Positions 15,180 to 24,004 of a DNA stretch of 34,667 nucleotides are shown piece by piece; within the stretch, counting starts at the first letter, position 1, and every line of letters begins with the position of its first letter. Under the pieces are notes generated by a model. The model made no database searches, was not told the origin of the DNA, and saw nothing but the letters and a program-made list of their open reading frames with translations. The position numbers were made by a program, and so were the translations under genes. The DNA is from Cellvibrionales bacterium UBA2511 (lineage in GTDB: Bacteria > Pseudomonadota > Gammaproteobacteria > Pseudomonadales > Porticoccaceae): the NCBI GenBank assembly GCA_002341315.1, contig DDNV01000088.1:48119-82785 (forward strand), in the 5' to 3' direction.

Positions 15180-18100
15180 TCACATCAGCCCCCGCGGCAT
15201 CATCCCCTGGTTCGCCGCCAACCCGGTAGCGGCGAACCTGTTGATGCTGTTGATCGTTGCACTGGGCATTCTCCAGGCGGGCTCCTTGCGCAAGGAAGCT
15301 TTCCCCAGCATGGAGCCGGACAGCATCAATATTTCCGTATTCTACGACAGCGGCTCCGCCAGACTCACCGAAGAAGGGTTGGCCATCAAGATCGAGGAGC
15401 AACTGGAAAATGTCACCGGGATCAAGGCCATCACCAGCAGCTCCACCGGTCGCGGTGTAACAGTCACCGTGGAAAAACAGGCGGATTACAATCTGGACAC
15501 CCTGCTGCGGGACGTCAAAGCCAAGGTGGACGGCATCTCCACATTTCCGGCGGACGCCAAGAAACCGGTAATCAGCAAGGCGGAGCGGGAGGAGCATTCG
15601 CTGTGGCTGCAGCTTTACGGTGATACGGACCGTCACAGCCTCCAGCAATTGGCCGATGCCCTGAAGGCAGATCTGGTGGCCCACCCGGACATAAGTCGAG
15701 CCACTATCTCAGGTTGGCTGGATCCAATGATGTTCATTGAGATCAGCGAGGGCAAATTGCAGGCCTACGGGCTGTCCCTTTCGGATGTGGAAAGTGCCGT
15801 TAACCTCAACTCTTCCAGCCCGCTGATCGCGGTGATGAGCAACGAGTCCAGTTACCTGCAACTGAAAGCCTCAAAGCAGGCCTACATGAAGGAGGATTTC
15901 GCCGCCATTCCTCTGCTCACCACCAATGACGGCCGGAATATTCGCCTCGGCGATGTGGCGGATATTCTCGACACCTACGATGACGATAGCGCTTCACTGT
16001 CCCGCTTCCAGGGTCACAACAGTATCGCCGTGCAGGTCATCACCACCGGTCAGGATGACATCTCCGATACCGTGGTGGCCGCCAGGACAGTGATCCAACA
16101 GTGGCTGGACAACAATCGTTTGCCGCAAGGGGTGGAACTGGCCAGCTGGTACGATCGCAGCACCTCCATCAACGACCGCCTGCAACTGCTGGTGAAAAAT
16201 GCCATCTCCGGCATCCTGTTGGTCTTTGTGCTACTAGCAGTGTTTCTCAACCTCACCGTGGCATTCTGGGTGGCTATGGGGCTGCCATTCATCTTTTTCG
16301 GTACCCTGTATTTCATGGGCGACAGTTTTGCCGGATTATCGCTCAACGAATTCACCACATTTGGCTTCATCATGGCCCTGGGTATTGTGGTGGACGACGC
16401 GGTGGTAGTCGGCGAGAGTATCTATACGGTGAGCGCCAGTGAGGGCGACACCCTGGCCAACACCATCAAGGGCACCATGCGGGTCGCGGTGCCCACCCTG
16501 TTCGGCGTATTCACCACGGTGGCGGCGTTCTACGCGCTATCCCATATCAGCGGGCGGTTGGGGCAACTGTATGCCCAGTTTGCAGTGGTCGTAGCCATCT
16601 GCATGGTGTTGTCGGTAGTAGAATCAAAACTGATCCTGCCGGCACATCTGGCACACCTCAATACCCATCGCGGCAATCCAAAGAACGTCCTGCTGCGGGG
16701 CTGGCAGCGGATTCAACACGGTGCCGACGCCGGGATGAACTGGTTCAGCGAGCGCTGCTACCGGCCGCTGATCGAGTGGACACTGAACTACCGCTACGGG
16801 GTGCTGGTGCTGTTTATCGCACTGTTTGTCGGCGTCATGTCGATGCCGTTCACCGGCGTGGTGCGGTTGAGTTTTTTCCCGCACATTCCCGGTGATACCG
16901 TGCGAGCGCAGCTGACCATGCGCAATGACGCCAGCTTTGGCCAGACCCATGCCAACCTGAACCAGATGGAAGCCGCCGCCTACCTGGTGAATCGGGAATT
17001 GTCCGGTGGTTCTGACAACGGCATCGCCAATCTCCAGGTGCTCTCGGAGGCTGACCAGTCCGGCCAGGTAACCGTCGAGCTGCGCGACGATGCCCCCTAC
17101 GATATCGATACCTTTACCCGACGCTGGCAGCAACAGGTGGGTGAGCTGGAGGGCGCCAACACCCTGCGTATCCAGAACTCTCCAGGTATGGTGGATGCCC
17201 TGCGTATCGAGCTGCGAGACAGTGACGACGAAGTATTGACCGCCGCCGGCGGCAGGCTGAAGGACTACCTGACGGAAATCACGGCGGTGAGTGGTATTCA
17301 GGACAACCTGGAGCCCGGCCAGCCCCAGCTCAACCTGGTGCTCACCGAACAGGGGCGGGCGCTGGGCATGAGCACCGATCAACTCGCCATGCAGGTATTG
17401 CAGGCCTTCAATGGTCAGGTGGTGCAGCGGTACCAGCGCAGTCGCGATGAAATCGAAGTAAAAGTGCGCTACCCGGAAGACGAGCGCCGCAATCCCGGCG
17501 ATGTACTTAACGCCCGGGTCCGCACCCCGGACGGCACCGTAGTGCCTCTGTCCAGTGTGGCGGAAACCAGCTTCGGTTTCACCCGCGATGCCATCACCCG
17601 AATCGATGGCAAGCGAGCGGTGTACCTGTCCGCCGAGGTGGATAAGGATCTGTTGTCCTCCACCGAACTGGTGACTCGTCTCCGCAGCCAACTGGTGCCG
17701 GAGCTGAAACGGCAGTTCCCCACCCTGAACATCCATTTCGCCGGCGAGGCGGAGGAGCAGGCGGAAACCCAGAGCTCCATGAAACAGATGTTCCTGCTGG
17801 CGATGCTGATCATCTACATGCTGCTGGCGGTACCGTTGCGCTCCTACATCCAGCCAGTGCTGATCATGACCGCCATCCCCTTCGGCGTGGTGGGCGCAGT
17901 GCTGGGACACTGGCTCAATGACCTACCCCTAGGCATTCTGTCCTTCAATGGCATCATCGCCCTGAGCGGTGTGGTGGTGAACGACAGCCTGTTGCTGGTA
18001 TCCCGTTTCAACAATCTGAAACCGGACAGTGAACACCTGCACGAGGCGATCAGCCTCGCCTGTCGAAGTCGCCTGCGGGCGGTGCTGCTGACTTCCCTGA

Positions 18101-18327
18101 CCACCTATGCCGGGCTGATGCCGCTGTTGGGTGAAACCTCCCGCCAGGCGCAGTTTCTGATTCCGGCGGCAGTGTCACTGGGCTATGGCATTATGTTCGC
18201 TACCGTGATTACACTGGTACTCATTCCCACCCTCTTGCACATCCAGCACGACATGGCTGAATGGCTAAGTCGACTGCGGCGGGCAGTCATATCAAAGGAC
18301 CGCGAAGAGGCGACCACACCATGTTGA
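15172..18327 (+). CDS. AcrB-like RND efflux permease
   Basis: 1051 residues. The N-terminus GIIPWFAANPVAANLLMLLIVALGILQAGSLRKEAFPSMEPD is typical of the RND clade with short TM1 and FP(S/T) motif. TM4 FGFIMALGIVVDDAVVVGESIY keeps the proton-relay pair Asp408/Asp409. TM10 reads LSGVVVNDSLLLVSRFN: the AcrB Lys940 position is Asn here, which I recall as usual for this VNDS clade rather than a defect. It exports small molecules by proton antiport; substrate unknown (drug-like rather than metal, given the DD relay and no HME signature). Its 3' end overlaps the regulator gene by 7 nt, so pump and control genes share one mRNA. Confidence 0.9.
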   Translation: MTDHISPRGIIPWFAANPVAANLLMLLIVALGILQAGSLRKEAFPSMEPDSINISVFYDSGSARLTEEGLAIKIEEQLENVTGIKAITSSSTGRGVTVTVEKQADYNLDTLLRDVKAKVDGISTFPADAKKPVISKAEREEHSLWLQLYGDTDRHSLQQLADALKADLVAHPDISRATISGWLDPMMFIEISEGKLQAYGLSLSDVESAVNLNSSSPLIAVMSNESSYLQLKASKQAYMKEDFAAIPLLTTNDGRNIRLGDVADILDTYDDDSASLSRFQGHNSIAVQVITTGQDDISDTVVAARTVIQQWLDNNRLPQGVELASWYDRSTSINDRLQLLVKNAISGILLVFVLLAVFLNLTVAFWVAMGLPFIFFGTLYFMGDSFAGLSLNEFTTFGFIMALGIVVDDAVVVGESIYTVSASEGDTLANTIKGTMRVAVPTLFGVFTTVAAFYALSHISGRLGQLYAQFAVVVAICMVLSVVESKLILPAHLAHLNTHRGNPKNVLLRGWQRIQHGADAGMNWFSERCYRPLIEWTLNYRYGVLVLFIALFVGVMSMPFTGVVRLSFFPHIPGDTVRAQLTMRNDASFGQTHANLNQMEAAAYLVNRELSGGSDNGIANLQVLSEADQSGQVTVELRDDAPYDIDTFTRRWQQQVGELEGANTLRIQNSPGMVDALRIELRDSDDEVLTAAGGRLKDYLTEITAVSGIQDNLEPGQPQLNLVLTEQGRALGMSTDQLAMQVLQAFNGQVVQRYQRSRDEIEVKVRYPEDERRNPGDVLNARVRTPDGTVVPLSSVAETSFGFTRDAITRIDGKRAVYLSAEVDKDLLSSTELVTRLRSQLVPELKRQFPTLNIHFAGEAEEQAETQSSMKQMFLLAMLIIYMLLAVPLRSYIQPVLIMTAIPFGVVGAVLGHWLNDLPLGILSFNGIIALSGVVVNDSLLLVSRFNNLKPDSEHLHEAISLACRSRLRAVLLTSLTTYAGLMPLLGETSRQAQFLIPAAVSLGYGIMFATVITLVLIPTLLHIQHDMAEWLSRLRRAVISKDREEATTPC

Positions 18328-19007
18328 ACCTGCTGTTGATTGAAGACGACCTGGATCTGGCGGAAACCCTGGTCGAGTACCTGGCCATCGAAGGCCTTCG
18401 CTGTGACCACGCCAGTAATGGTATGTCCGGCCTGCACTTCATCCACCAACAGCACTACGATGTAATTCTCCTGGACATCAATCTGCCAAAGCTGGACGGG
18501 CTGAGCCTCTGCCAGCAGATCCGTACCGAGGGTATCGACAAACCGGTATTGATGCTCACCGCCCGGGACCAGCTGGAGGACAAACTGGAGGGTTTCCGGG
18601 CCGGCACCGACGACTACCTGGTCAAACCGTTTGAATTGAGCGAGCTGGTGGTGCGCTGCCACGCTCTGGCGCGACGGCGCAGCGGCCAGATAAAAAGGTT
18701 GACCTGTGGGGACCTCGAAATGAACCTCACCGATCGCACCGCCTTGAGGGAGGGGCACCTGCTGCACCTCTCTCCCACCAGCTGGCGCCTGCTGGAAAAA
18801 CTACTGCGCGCCTCACCGGAAGCGGTGAGTCGCCGGGCGCTGGAAGAGAGCCTGTGGGGAGACAACATACCCGACAGCAACAGCCTCAAGGTTCACATCT
18901 TCAATTTACGCAAAGCAGTGAACTCCGGTTTCGGATCGCCCCTGATCCACACAGTCCCCGGATTCGGTTTTGTCCTCAGGGAGACAAAGCATGAAACGCC
19001 GCACTAG
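18321..19007 (+). CDS. OmpR-family response regulator of the second RND operon
   Basis: 228 residues from ATG 18321; the frame is open 20 codons upstream but the receiver fold begins exactly at MLNLLLIEDD. Asp52 is the phosphoacceptor in LLDINLPKLDG; TARD and LVKPFE complete the receiver. The winged helix includes SPTSWRLLEKLL, RRALEESLWGD and HTVPGFGFVL. It overlaps the permease by 7 nt and the kinase by 17 nt, so it is co-expressed with the pump. Likely target: the GTTAACC tandem site at 12537 (inference). Clearly paralogous to the regulator at 5878-6549, pointing to an ancestral duplication of a two-component/RND unit. Confidence 0.9.
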   Translation: MLNLLLIEDDLDLAETLVEYLAIEGLRCDHASNGMSGLHFIHQQHYDVILLDINLPKLDGLSLCQQIRTEGIDKPVLMLTARDQLEDKLEGFRAGTDDYLVKPFELSELVVRCHALARRRSGQIKRLTCGDLEMNLTDRTALREGHLLHLSPTSWRLLEKLLRASPEAVSRRALEESLWGDNIPDSNSLKVHIFNLRKAVNSGFGSPLIHTVPGFGFVLRETKHETPH

Positions 19008-20319
19008 CCTGCGATGGTTTGTCGCCACCATTGTCCTGAGCGTCGGGCTGTTGCTGGTGATCGGCTACTCGAAACTGGCCGGCTACTACTTTATCAGAGG
19101 CATGGACAATATTATCGCCAGTCAGATGGAGCAGGTAGCCGTTAAATACACACAGGCCGCAAACAATATGGAGCGGGCAGTCATTCTCCGGCTCAGCGAT
19201 ATGAGCGTAAGTCGACAGTGGCAGGCACAACCGGCCACCATTATCAACACCATCAAGTCCGAGCCGCAGCAGCCGGGCAAACTTTACAAAGCGCTTGAGA
19301 AGGAGGGGTGGTCGGCACCGCCTGATACCGTCTCGTTCGCCATGTTGTACCGGGAGGGCGAAGACCAGCTGTTCGTCAGCCGCCAGCTGTCCAGAGCCAT
19401 GGTATCCGAACTGGTCAAACGCAATGTTCAGGAAAGTCGCTCAACCCTGATGCTAATCAGTCTTGGCAGTGTGTTCGCCCTGGGGTTAGTGGTATGGCTG
19501 ACCCTGCGCCGCGTTTCCAGACCAGTGAAGGCACTCAGCCAGTGGACTGGTACGCTGGATGCCGAAAAGCTCGATCAGCCGCTTCCGGATTTCCACTACC
19601 CGGAACTCAATGACATGGCGAGCCTGATTCGTACCAGCCTGTCTTCCGTACAACAGAGCCTTGAGCGAGAGCACGCTTTCCTGCGTCACGCCAGCCATGA
19701 GTTGCGTACCCCCATCGGGGTCATCCGCAATAACGTGGAACTCATCAATAAACTCCGCAATCATCCCGGCCAGGCACTATCTCCCGCTGAACAGAAAGCT
19801 TTCGAGCGTATTGATCGAGCTGGCGCAACCATGCAACACCTCACTGAGACCTTGCTGTGGTTGAGCCGGGAGGAGAGGCCAGACACTTTACCCCTCAGAG
19901 AGGTGTGCCTCGATCAAATGATTAACGAGCTGGTGGAAGAGAGCCGCTATCTCTTACAGGATAAGAAGATCAACCTGCGGGTAGAAACCATGCCCTGCCA
20001 CCAGCCCCTGCCGGAGCAACCAGTGCGGATCGTACTGGGCAACCTGATCCGCAATGCCTTCCAACACACCTGGGAAGGCGAGATCGTCATTGCCCAGACA
20101 GATAATGAGATCATCGTCACTAACAGCCAACCCGATGCAACCCAGCTCACGGATGATCTGGGCTTTGGGCTGGGCCTGCAATTGATCCGAAAACTCAATG
20201 CAAAACTGGGCTGGCCCTATGTGAATGAATGGCATAAAGGCATGCGCCGGGCCTCGGTGACGGTGGCACATCCCCAACACTGCCGCAACGACGAATCCTC
20301 ACAATCGCCACAGGAGTGA
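18991..20319 (+). CDS. Sensor histidine kinase with atypical ATP-lid (G1 box missing)
   Basis: 442 residues from ATG 18991, preceded by CAGGGAGAC; it overlaps the regulator gene by 17 nt. Two helices (about 10-30 and 153-171) enclose a periplasmic sensor of about 120 residues. HAMP-like linker, then His236 in LRHASHELRTPIG and N-box NLIRNAFQHT (351-360). At the G1 position, where kinases have DxGxG, it reads VTNSQPDA: Asn378 replaces the adenine-contacting Asp and both glycines are gone. The G2-like GFGLGLQLI (391-399) is retained. It may belong to a subfamily with an altered ATP-binding pocket, or be mainly a phosphatase (inference). Partner is the regulator at 18321. Confidence 0.88.
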   Translation: MKRRTSLRWFVATIVLSVGLLLVIGYSKLAGYYFIRGMDNIIASQMEQVAVKYTQAANNMERAVILRLSDMSVSRQWQAQPATIINTIKSEPQQPGKLYKALEKEGWSAPPDTVSFAMLYREGEDQLFVSRQLSRAMVSELVKRNVQESRSTLMLISLGSVFALGLVVWLTLRRVSRPVKALSQWTGTLDAEKLDQPLPDFHYPELNDMASLIRTSLSSVQQSLEREHAFLRHASHELRTPIGVIRNNVELINKLRNHPGQALSPAEQKAFERIDRAGATMQHLTETLLWLSREERPDTLPLREVCLDQMINELVEESRYLLQDKKINLRVETMPCHQPLPEQPVRIVLGNLIRNAFQHTWEGEIVIAQTDNEIIVTNSQPDATQLTDDLGFGLGLQLIRKLNAKLGWPYVNEWHKGMRRASVTVAHPQHCRNDESSQSPQE

Positions 20320-20552
20320 ACATTGCTGGATTTCAGGTAGACAACATCCCACTGAGGAGTGATTGCCATTGCCCCGGCGGCACTGGACGAAGGTGTAACA
20401 GCTTTGTCCAGAGCACGCTGACGGGCTCGATTCATTGGCGAGACGACAATGCCAAGCTGATGGCCATCATTATGTTCACCTGCCATTTTTGTACCCCTCT
20501 GCTCCGCCATCTGTTGCAACACCCCCGCCATTGAAGGCTACGGGCCAGCAAG
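20320..20552. other. Non-coding spacer between kinase and TonB receptor genes
   Basis: No convincing plus-strand gene. On the minus strand an open frame with ATG at 20486 (AGAGGGG 7 nt upstream) encodes MAGEHNDGHQLGIVVSPMNR and about 35 further protein-like residues before running antisense into the kinase 3' end. I do not recognise it. It may be a remnant or a small unannotated gene. No terminator hairpin with a T-run was seen after the kinase stop. Confidence 0.3.
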
Positions 20553-20569
20553 TGCGACAATTTGTCACA
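20553..20569. promoter_or_regulatory. GCGAC-N5-GTCAC palindrome, candidate RegA/PrrA-type box
   Basis: TGCGACAATTTGTCACA is an inverted repeat with 8-nt arms (one mismatch) around a central T. GCGAC-AATTT-GTCAC differs by one base from the GCGnC-Nx-GnCGC pattern described for RegA/PrrA regulators. It is 65 bp before the receptor start, and a RegB/RegA-like pair is encoded just downstream of that receptor, so self- or co-regulation is plausible. TTGTCA inside it could also be a -35. Confidence 0.45.
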
Positions 20570-20633
20570 TCCCCATAGGGTTGCTTCCACAGTAAGATGC
20601 CGGCCACTCGACTTGACCCAGGAGAACGGCCCC

Positions 20634-22709
20634 GTGAAGCGCGACATTCCCGTTATAGCCACGCTATTGCTGAGCACCCTGCCTGCCCCAATACTGGCGG
20701 ATCACAACATCCCCGAAGAAATTGAAGTGACAGGGGTACAGACGACCACCCGGCTGACACTGGACACAGAACCTGGAGAGTTGCCACTGGTAGACACCTC
20801 AGCACTGCTAAAACGTGTGCCCGGCGCCAACGTCAACAGCAACGGCCCGGTGACGGGAATTGCTCAATACCGCGGACTCTACGGCGATCGTGTCAGTATC
20901 CACATCGATCACGCACCAGCCCTAACCGGCGGTCCCAACGCCATGGATGCACCACTCACCTACACGCCACCACTGTTGTTGAAATCCCTTGTGGTGGATC
21001 GCGGCATCGCCCCGGTTAGCGCCGCCCAGGAGAGCATCGGCGGGCATATGACCGCGACTCTGGACCGCGGCGAATTCGGCGAGAGTGACGACTTTATTTT
21101 CTCCGGCTCCATTGCCAGCCGCTTCAACGGCAACAGCGATGGTTCCAGCACCGCCCTGAAATCCACACTGTCCAACAATCACCACAAGGAGTCAGCAATG
21201 TTCAGCCACGACGAAGGCGACGATACTCGCGTCGGTGACGACGACAAGATCGGTGGCAGCCAGTACCGACGGGGGCGCTACGACCTCAGCTATGGCTGGC
21301 GCAACGACAACAGCAGCATTGAAATCTACACCGGTGAGCTGGACACCCGAGACACAGGTACCCCCGCCCTGCCCATGGATATCAATTACATCGACGGGGA
21401 CACCGCGGGTGCCAATGTCAGCACCACCTTCGGTGAGATAGTGATCAGCGGCCACCTCTCCTACAACCACGTCGACCACCTGATGGACAACTTCTCCCAA
21501 CGGGAAGCACCGGTATCGCCAATGAGTTACCGCGCAAACAATGCCACGGCCCATAACACCGCCTGGTCATTACAAGCCCGCTGGCCGGTAGCGAGTGGCT
21601 ACCTGAGTGTCGGTACTGACGGCAATGAGACGGTCCACACCGCCACCATCACCAACCCCAACAGTGCCCTGTTCGAGGTGGACAATTTTAACGATGCGGA
21701 ACGGGACACCTACGGTGTTTTCACCGAGTGGGAGGGCGAGATCGGCGAATGGCATGTGGAGACCGGGGCGCGGGTCAACCGCGTAAAAATGGACAGTGAG
21801 TCCGTCAGCGCCAGGGGTATGATGGGCATGATGGCCATGAACGCCGATATGCTGGCGAGCGCCTTCAACAACGGCGATCTGGACGAAGATTTTACCTATC
21901 TTGACCTGGTTCTTAACCTGAGCCGCCCGCTCACCAATAACACCACACTGAACCTGGGTCTGGGCCGCAAGAACCGCGCACCTTCCTACCAGGAACGCTA
22001 TCTATGGTTACCCCTGGCAGCCACCGGCGGCCTGGCGGACGGTCGTAACTATATCGGCAACCTGAAGCTGGACGAGGAAACGGCCCATGAGGTCACCGCC
22101 GGTATCGACTGGCAAACTGCGAAGGCCTGGGTGACGCCGCAACTGTTCTACCGCCGCATTGATGACTACATCCAGGGTGTGCCGTCCGACAACGCTACCG
22201 CCAATATGCTCAGTACCATGATGAGCGGGCAGGCGGCACTGATGTTCGACAACGTAGATGCCAAGATGTACGGCGCAGACATGGGCTACGGCTACCTGAT
22301 TTCCTCCACCCTTCGCCTGGAAGGCAACCTCAGCTACGTGCGCGGCAAGCGCCGGGATGAGCACGACGATCTGTACCGGGTGGCGCCACTCAACAACCGC
22401 CTGTCCCTGATTTATGAACAGCGCGCCGTCATGCTGGCCCTGGAATCGGTGCTCTACGCCAGTCAGAACAAGGTGTCAGACTTTAACCAGGAAGAAAAAA
22501 CCTCCGGCTACGGGATACTTAACCTGTCCGGCAGTTACCGGCTTACACCGCAACTGATCCTGTCCGGAGGCGTGGAAAACCTGTTCGACAACCGCTATGA
22601 GGATCACCTGGCCGGTTACAACCGCAATGGCGACAGCGATATAGGCCTGGGAGAGCGGTTGCCGGGGGCAGGCCGGAATATTTATCTGGCAGCAACTCTG
22701 CACTGGTAA
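20634..22709 (+). CDS. TonB-dependent outer membrane receptor, possibly for copper or another metal
   Basis: 691 residues from GTG 20634, chosen because AGGAG lies 9 nt upstream and the product then begins VKRDIPVIATLLLSTLPAPILADHN, a clean signal peptide. Plug domain about 25-160 (EEIEVTG TonB-box-like region, LKRVPGANVNSNGPVTGIAQYRGLYGDRVSIHIDHA) and a 22-strand barrel ending in NIYLAATLHW with an aromatic C-terminus. The plug segment GGPNAMDAPLTYTPP recalls the TonB-dependent copper receptor (OprC/NosA) signature, though the expected Cys is Gly. Met/His clusters occur at NHHKESAMFSH, MMGMMAMNADM (396-406) and MLSTMMSG. It would import a substrate using TonB energy. The kinase gene follows after 26 bp. 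Metal specificity is inference. Confidence 0.87.
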   Translation: MKRDIPVIATLLLSTLPAPILADHNIPEEIEVTGVQTTTRLTLDTEPGELPLVDTSALLKRVPGANVNSNGPVTGIAQYRGLYGDRVSIHIDHAPALTGGPNAMDAPLTYTPPLLLKSLVVDRGIAPVSAAQESIGGHMTATLDRGEFGESDDFIFSGSIASRFNGNSDGSSTALKSTLSNNHHKESAMFSHDEGDDTRVGDDDKIGGSQYRRGRYDLSYGWRNDNSSIEIYTGELDTRDTGTPALPMDINYIDGDTAGANVSTTFGEIVISGHLSYNHVDHLMDNFSQREAPVSPMSYRANNATAHNTAWSLQARWPVASGYLSVGTDGNETVHTATITNPNSALFEVDNFNDAERDTYGVFTEWEGEIGEWHVETGARVNRVKMDSESVSARGMMGMMAMNADMLASAFNNGDLDEDFTYLDLVLNLSRPLTNNTTLNLGLGRKNRAPSYQERYLWLPLAATGGLADGRNYIGNLKLDEETAHEVTAGIDWQTAKAWVTPQLFYRRIDDYIQGVPSDNATANMLSTMMSGQAALMFDNVDAKMYGADMGYGYLISSTLRLEGNLSYVRGKRRDEHDDLYRVAPLNNRLSLIYEQRAVMLALESVLYASQNKVSDFNQEEKTSGYGILNLSGSYRLTPQLILSGGVENLFDNRYEDHLAGYNRNGDSDIGLGERLPGAGRNIYLAATLHW

Positions 22710-22735
22710 CCTGACCATTCTGGTAATATCCGGTC

Positions 22736-24004
22736 ATGGCTCCCACCCCTGATTCATTCATACACTCGGCAGCGCGGCAAAACCTGCGCCAGCTGAGTGT
22801 CATCCGCAACATCGCTCTTGGGGGCCAGATTCTGGCCCTCCTTTTTTTCAGTCAGATACGGGATATCGGTTTACCCATACTGGTGCTGGGAGCCATTCTC
22901 GCCCTCTACGCCATTGTCATTACCACCACCTGGTGGCGGACCTTCCGTTACCCGGTCATTACCGAACTGGAATTTTTCTGCCATTTGCTGGTGGATATCC
23001 TGTTTTTTACTGCTCTGCTGTTTTTCAGCGGCGGCGCCTCAAACCCGTTTATTTCCTACTATCTGGTGCCTATCAGTATTGCGGCAACCACATTGCCCCT
23101 GCGCTATACCTGGGCCATCACGATACTTTCACTGGCGGCCTACAGTTGGCTGCTGAAGTTTTACCTGCCCATTCCTGCCCTGGCGCCGGGCCATCATCAC
23201 GACAGTGTCAGCAATCTGCATATTCTTGGCATGTGGCTTAACTTCGCGGTCAGCGCTGGGCTGATTACCTATTTTGTGACCCGCATGGCCCGCACCCTGA
23301 AACAGCAAGAGGAACAACTGACTATACAGCGAGAAAATCAACTGCAGGATGAACAGCTGCTGGCCATCGGTTCACTGGCTGCGGGTACTGCCCATGAGCT
23401 GGGGACTCCACTCAATACCATGAAAATTCTGGTGGACGAAATGGTGGCAGACCAGTCCGGTTCAAACGACGACCTGAATATCTTGCAGCAACAGATTGAA
23501 CAATGTCGGCTTACCCTGAAACAGCTGGTGGCCACTGCGGAAGGCAGTGCCGACGGTGGCGAAGACATTGCCCTGCGCCTTTACTTTGACAGGTTATTCG
23601 AACGCTGGCAGCTGATGCGTCCCGGCGTACAGGCCAACATCCGTTATCCGGATAATCTGCCGGATATTCACACTCGCCTGCACCCGACCATCGCCCAGTC
23701 ACTGACCAGCCTGCTCAATAATGCGGCCGATGCCAGCCCGGATCGGGTTGATATCCAGGTACGCTGGGATCGGCAACACATTGAACTCTGTATCAGGGAT
23801 TATGGTGACGGTGTTTCGCCACAATTGCGGGGCAGACTCGGTACCGCCTTTACCTCCAGCAAACCAGAGGGAATGGGGCTTGGGCTGTTTCTGACCCAGG
23901 CCACACTGCAACGCTACGGCGGCACTGTTGACATCAAACCCGGCCGGGGATCCGGCAGTGAGGCCAAAGTGATTCTGCCAATACAGGATGCCCATGCCCG
24001 ATAA
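22736..24004 (+). CDS. RegB/PrrB-like redox-sensing histidine kinase
   Basis: 422 residues. Six membrane helices in about 26-183, with FSGGASNPFISYYLVPISIA (98-117) matching the quinone-site motif GGxxNPF of RegB/PrrB. The kinase core has His220 in GSLAAGTAHELGTPLNT, a N-box (LLNNAADA, 326-333), G1 DYGDG (355-359) and G2 GMGLGLFL (379-386). Cys257 in IEQCRLTL lies 37 residues after the His, close to the redox-active Cys265/His225 pair of Rhodobacter RegB. RegB-type kinases respond to ubiquinone redox state and oxygen. The regulator gene overlaps its end. A short distance to the TonB receptor suggests shared transcription. No strong ribosome site is visible before ATG 22736. Confidence 0.87.
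   Translation: MAPTPDSFIHSAARQNLRQLSVIRNIALGGQILALLFFSQIRDIGLPILVLGAILALYAIVITTTWWRTFRYPVITELEFFCHLLVDILFFTALLFFSGGASNPFISYYLVPISIAATTLPLRYTWAITILSLAAYSWLLKFYLPIPALAPGHHHDSVSNLHILGMWLNFAVSAGLITYFVTRMARTLKQQEEQLTIQRENQLQDEQLLAIGSLAAGTAHELGTPLNTMKILVDEMVADQSGSNDDLNILQQQIEQCRLTLKQLVATAEGSADGGEDIALRLYFDRLFERWQLMRPGVQANIRYPDNLPDIHTRLHPTIAQSLTSLLNNAADASPDRVDIQVRWDRQHIELCIRDYGDGVSPQLRGRLGTAFTSSKPEGMGLGLFLTQATLQRYGGTVDIKPGRGSGSEAKVILPIQDAHAR

Noticed and set aside
15799..15805. Single GTTAACC inside the AcrB-like permease gene
   Set aside because: Lacks the second half-site at 11 bp and lies in coding sequence.
16624..17910. Long open frame (428 codons) on the minus strand
   Set aside because: Entirely antisense to the AcrB-like permease, His/Gln-rich and without family features; an artefact of GC-rich codon use.
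20562..20633. Upstream extension of the TonB receptor
   Set aside because: GTG 20634 has AGGAG at 9 nt and starts a proper signal peptide; the extension covers the promoter region.
22759..22770. Third occurrence of CATACACTC, part of the 16-nt promoter element
   Set aside because: Only nine bases match and it lies inside the RegB-like kinase coding sequence; chance is sufficient.
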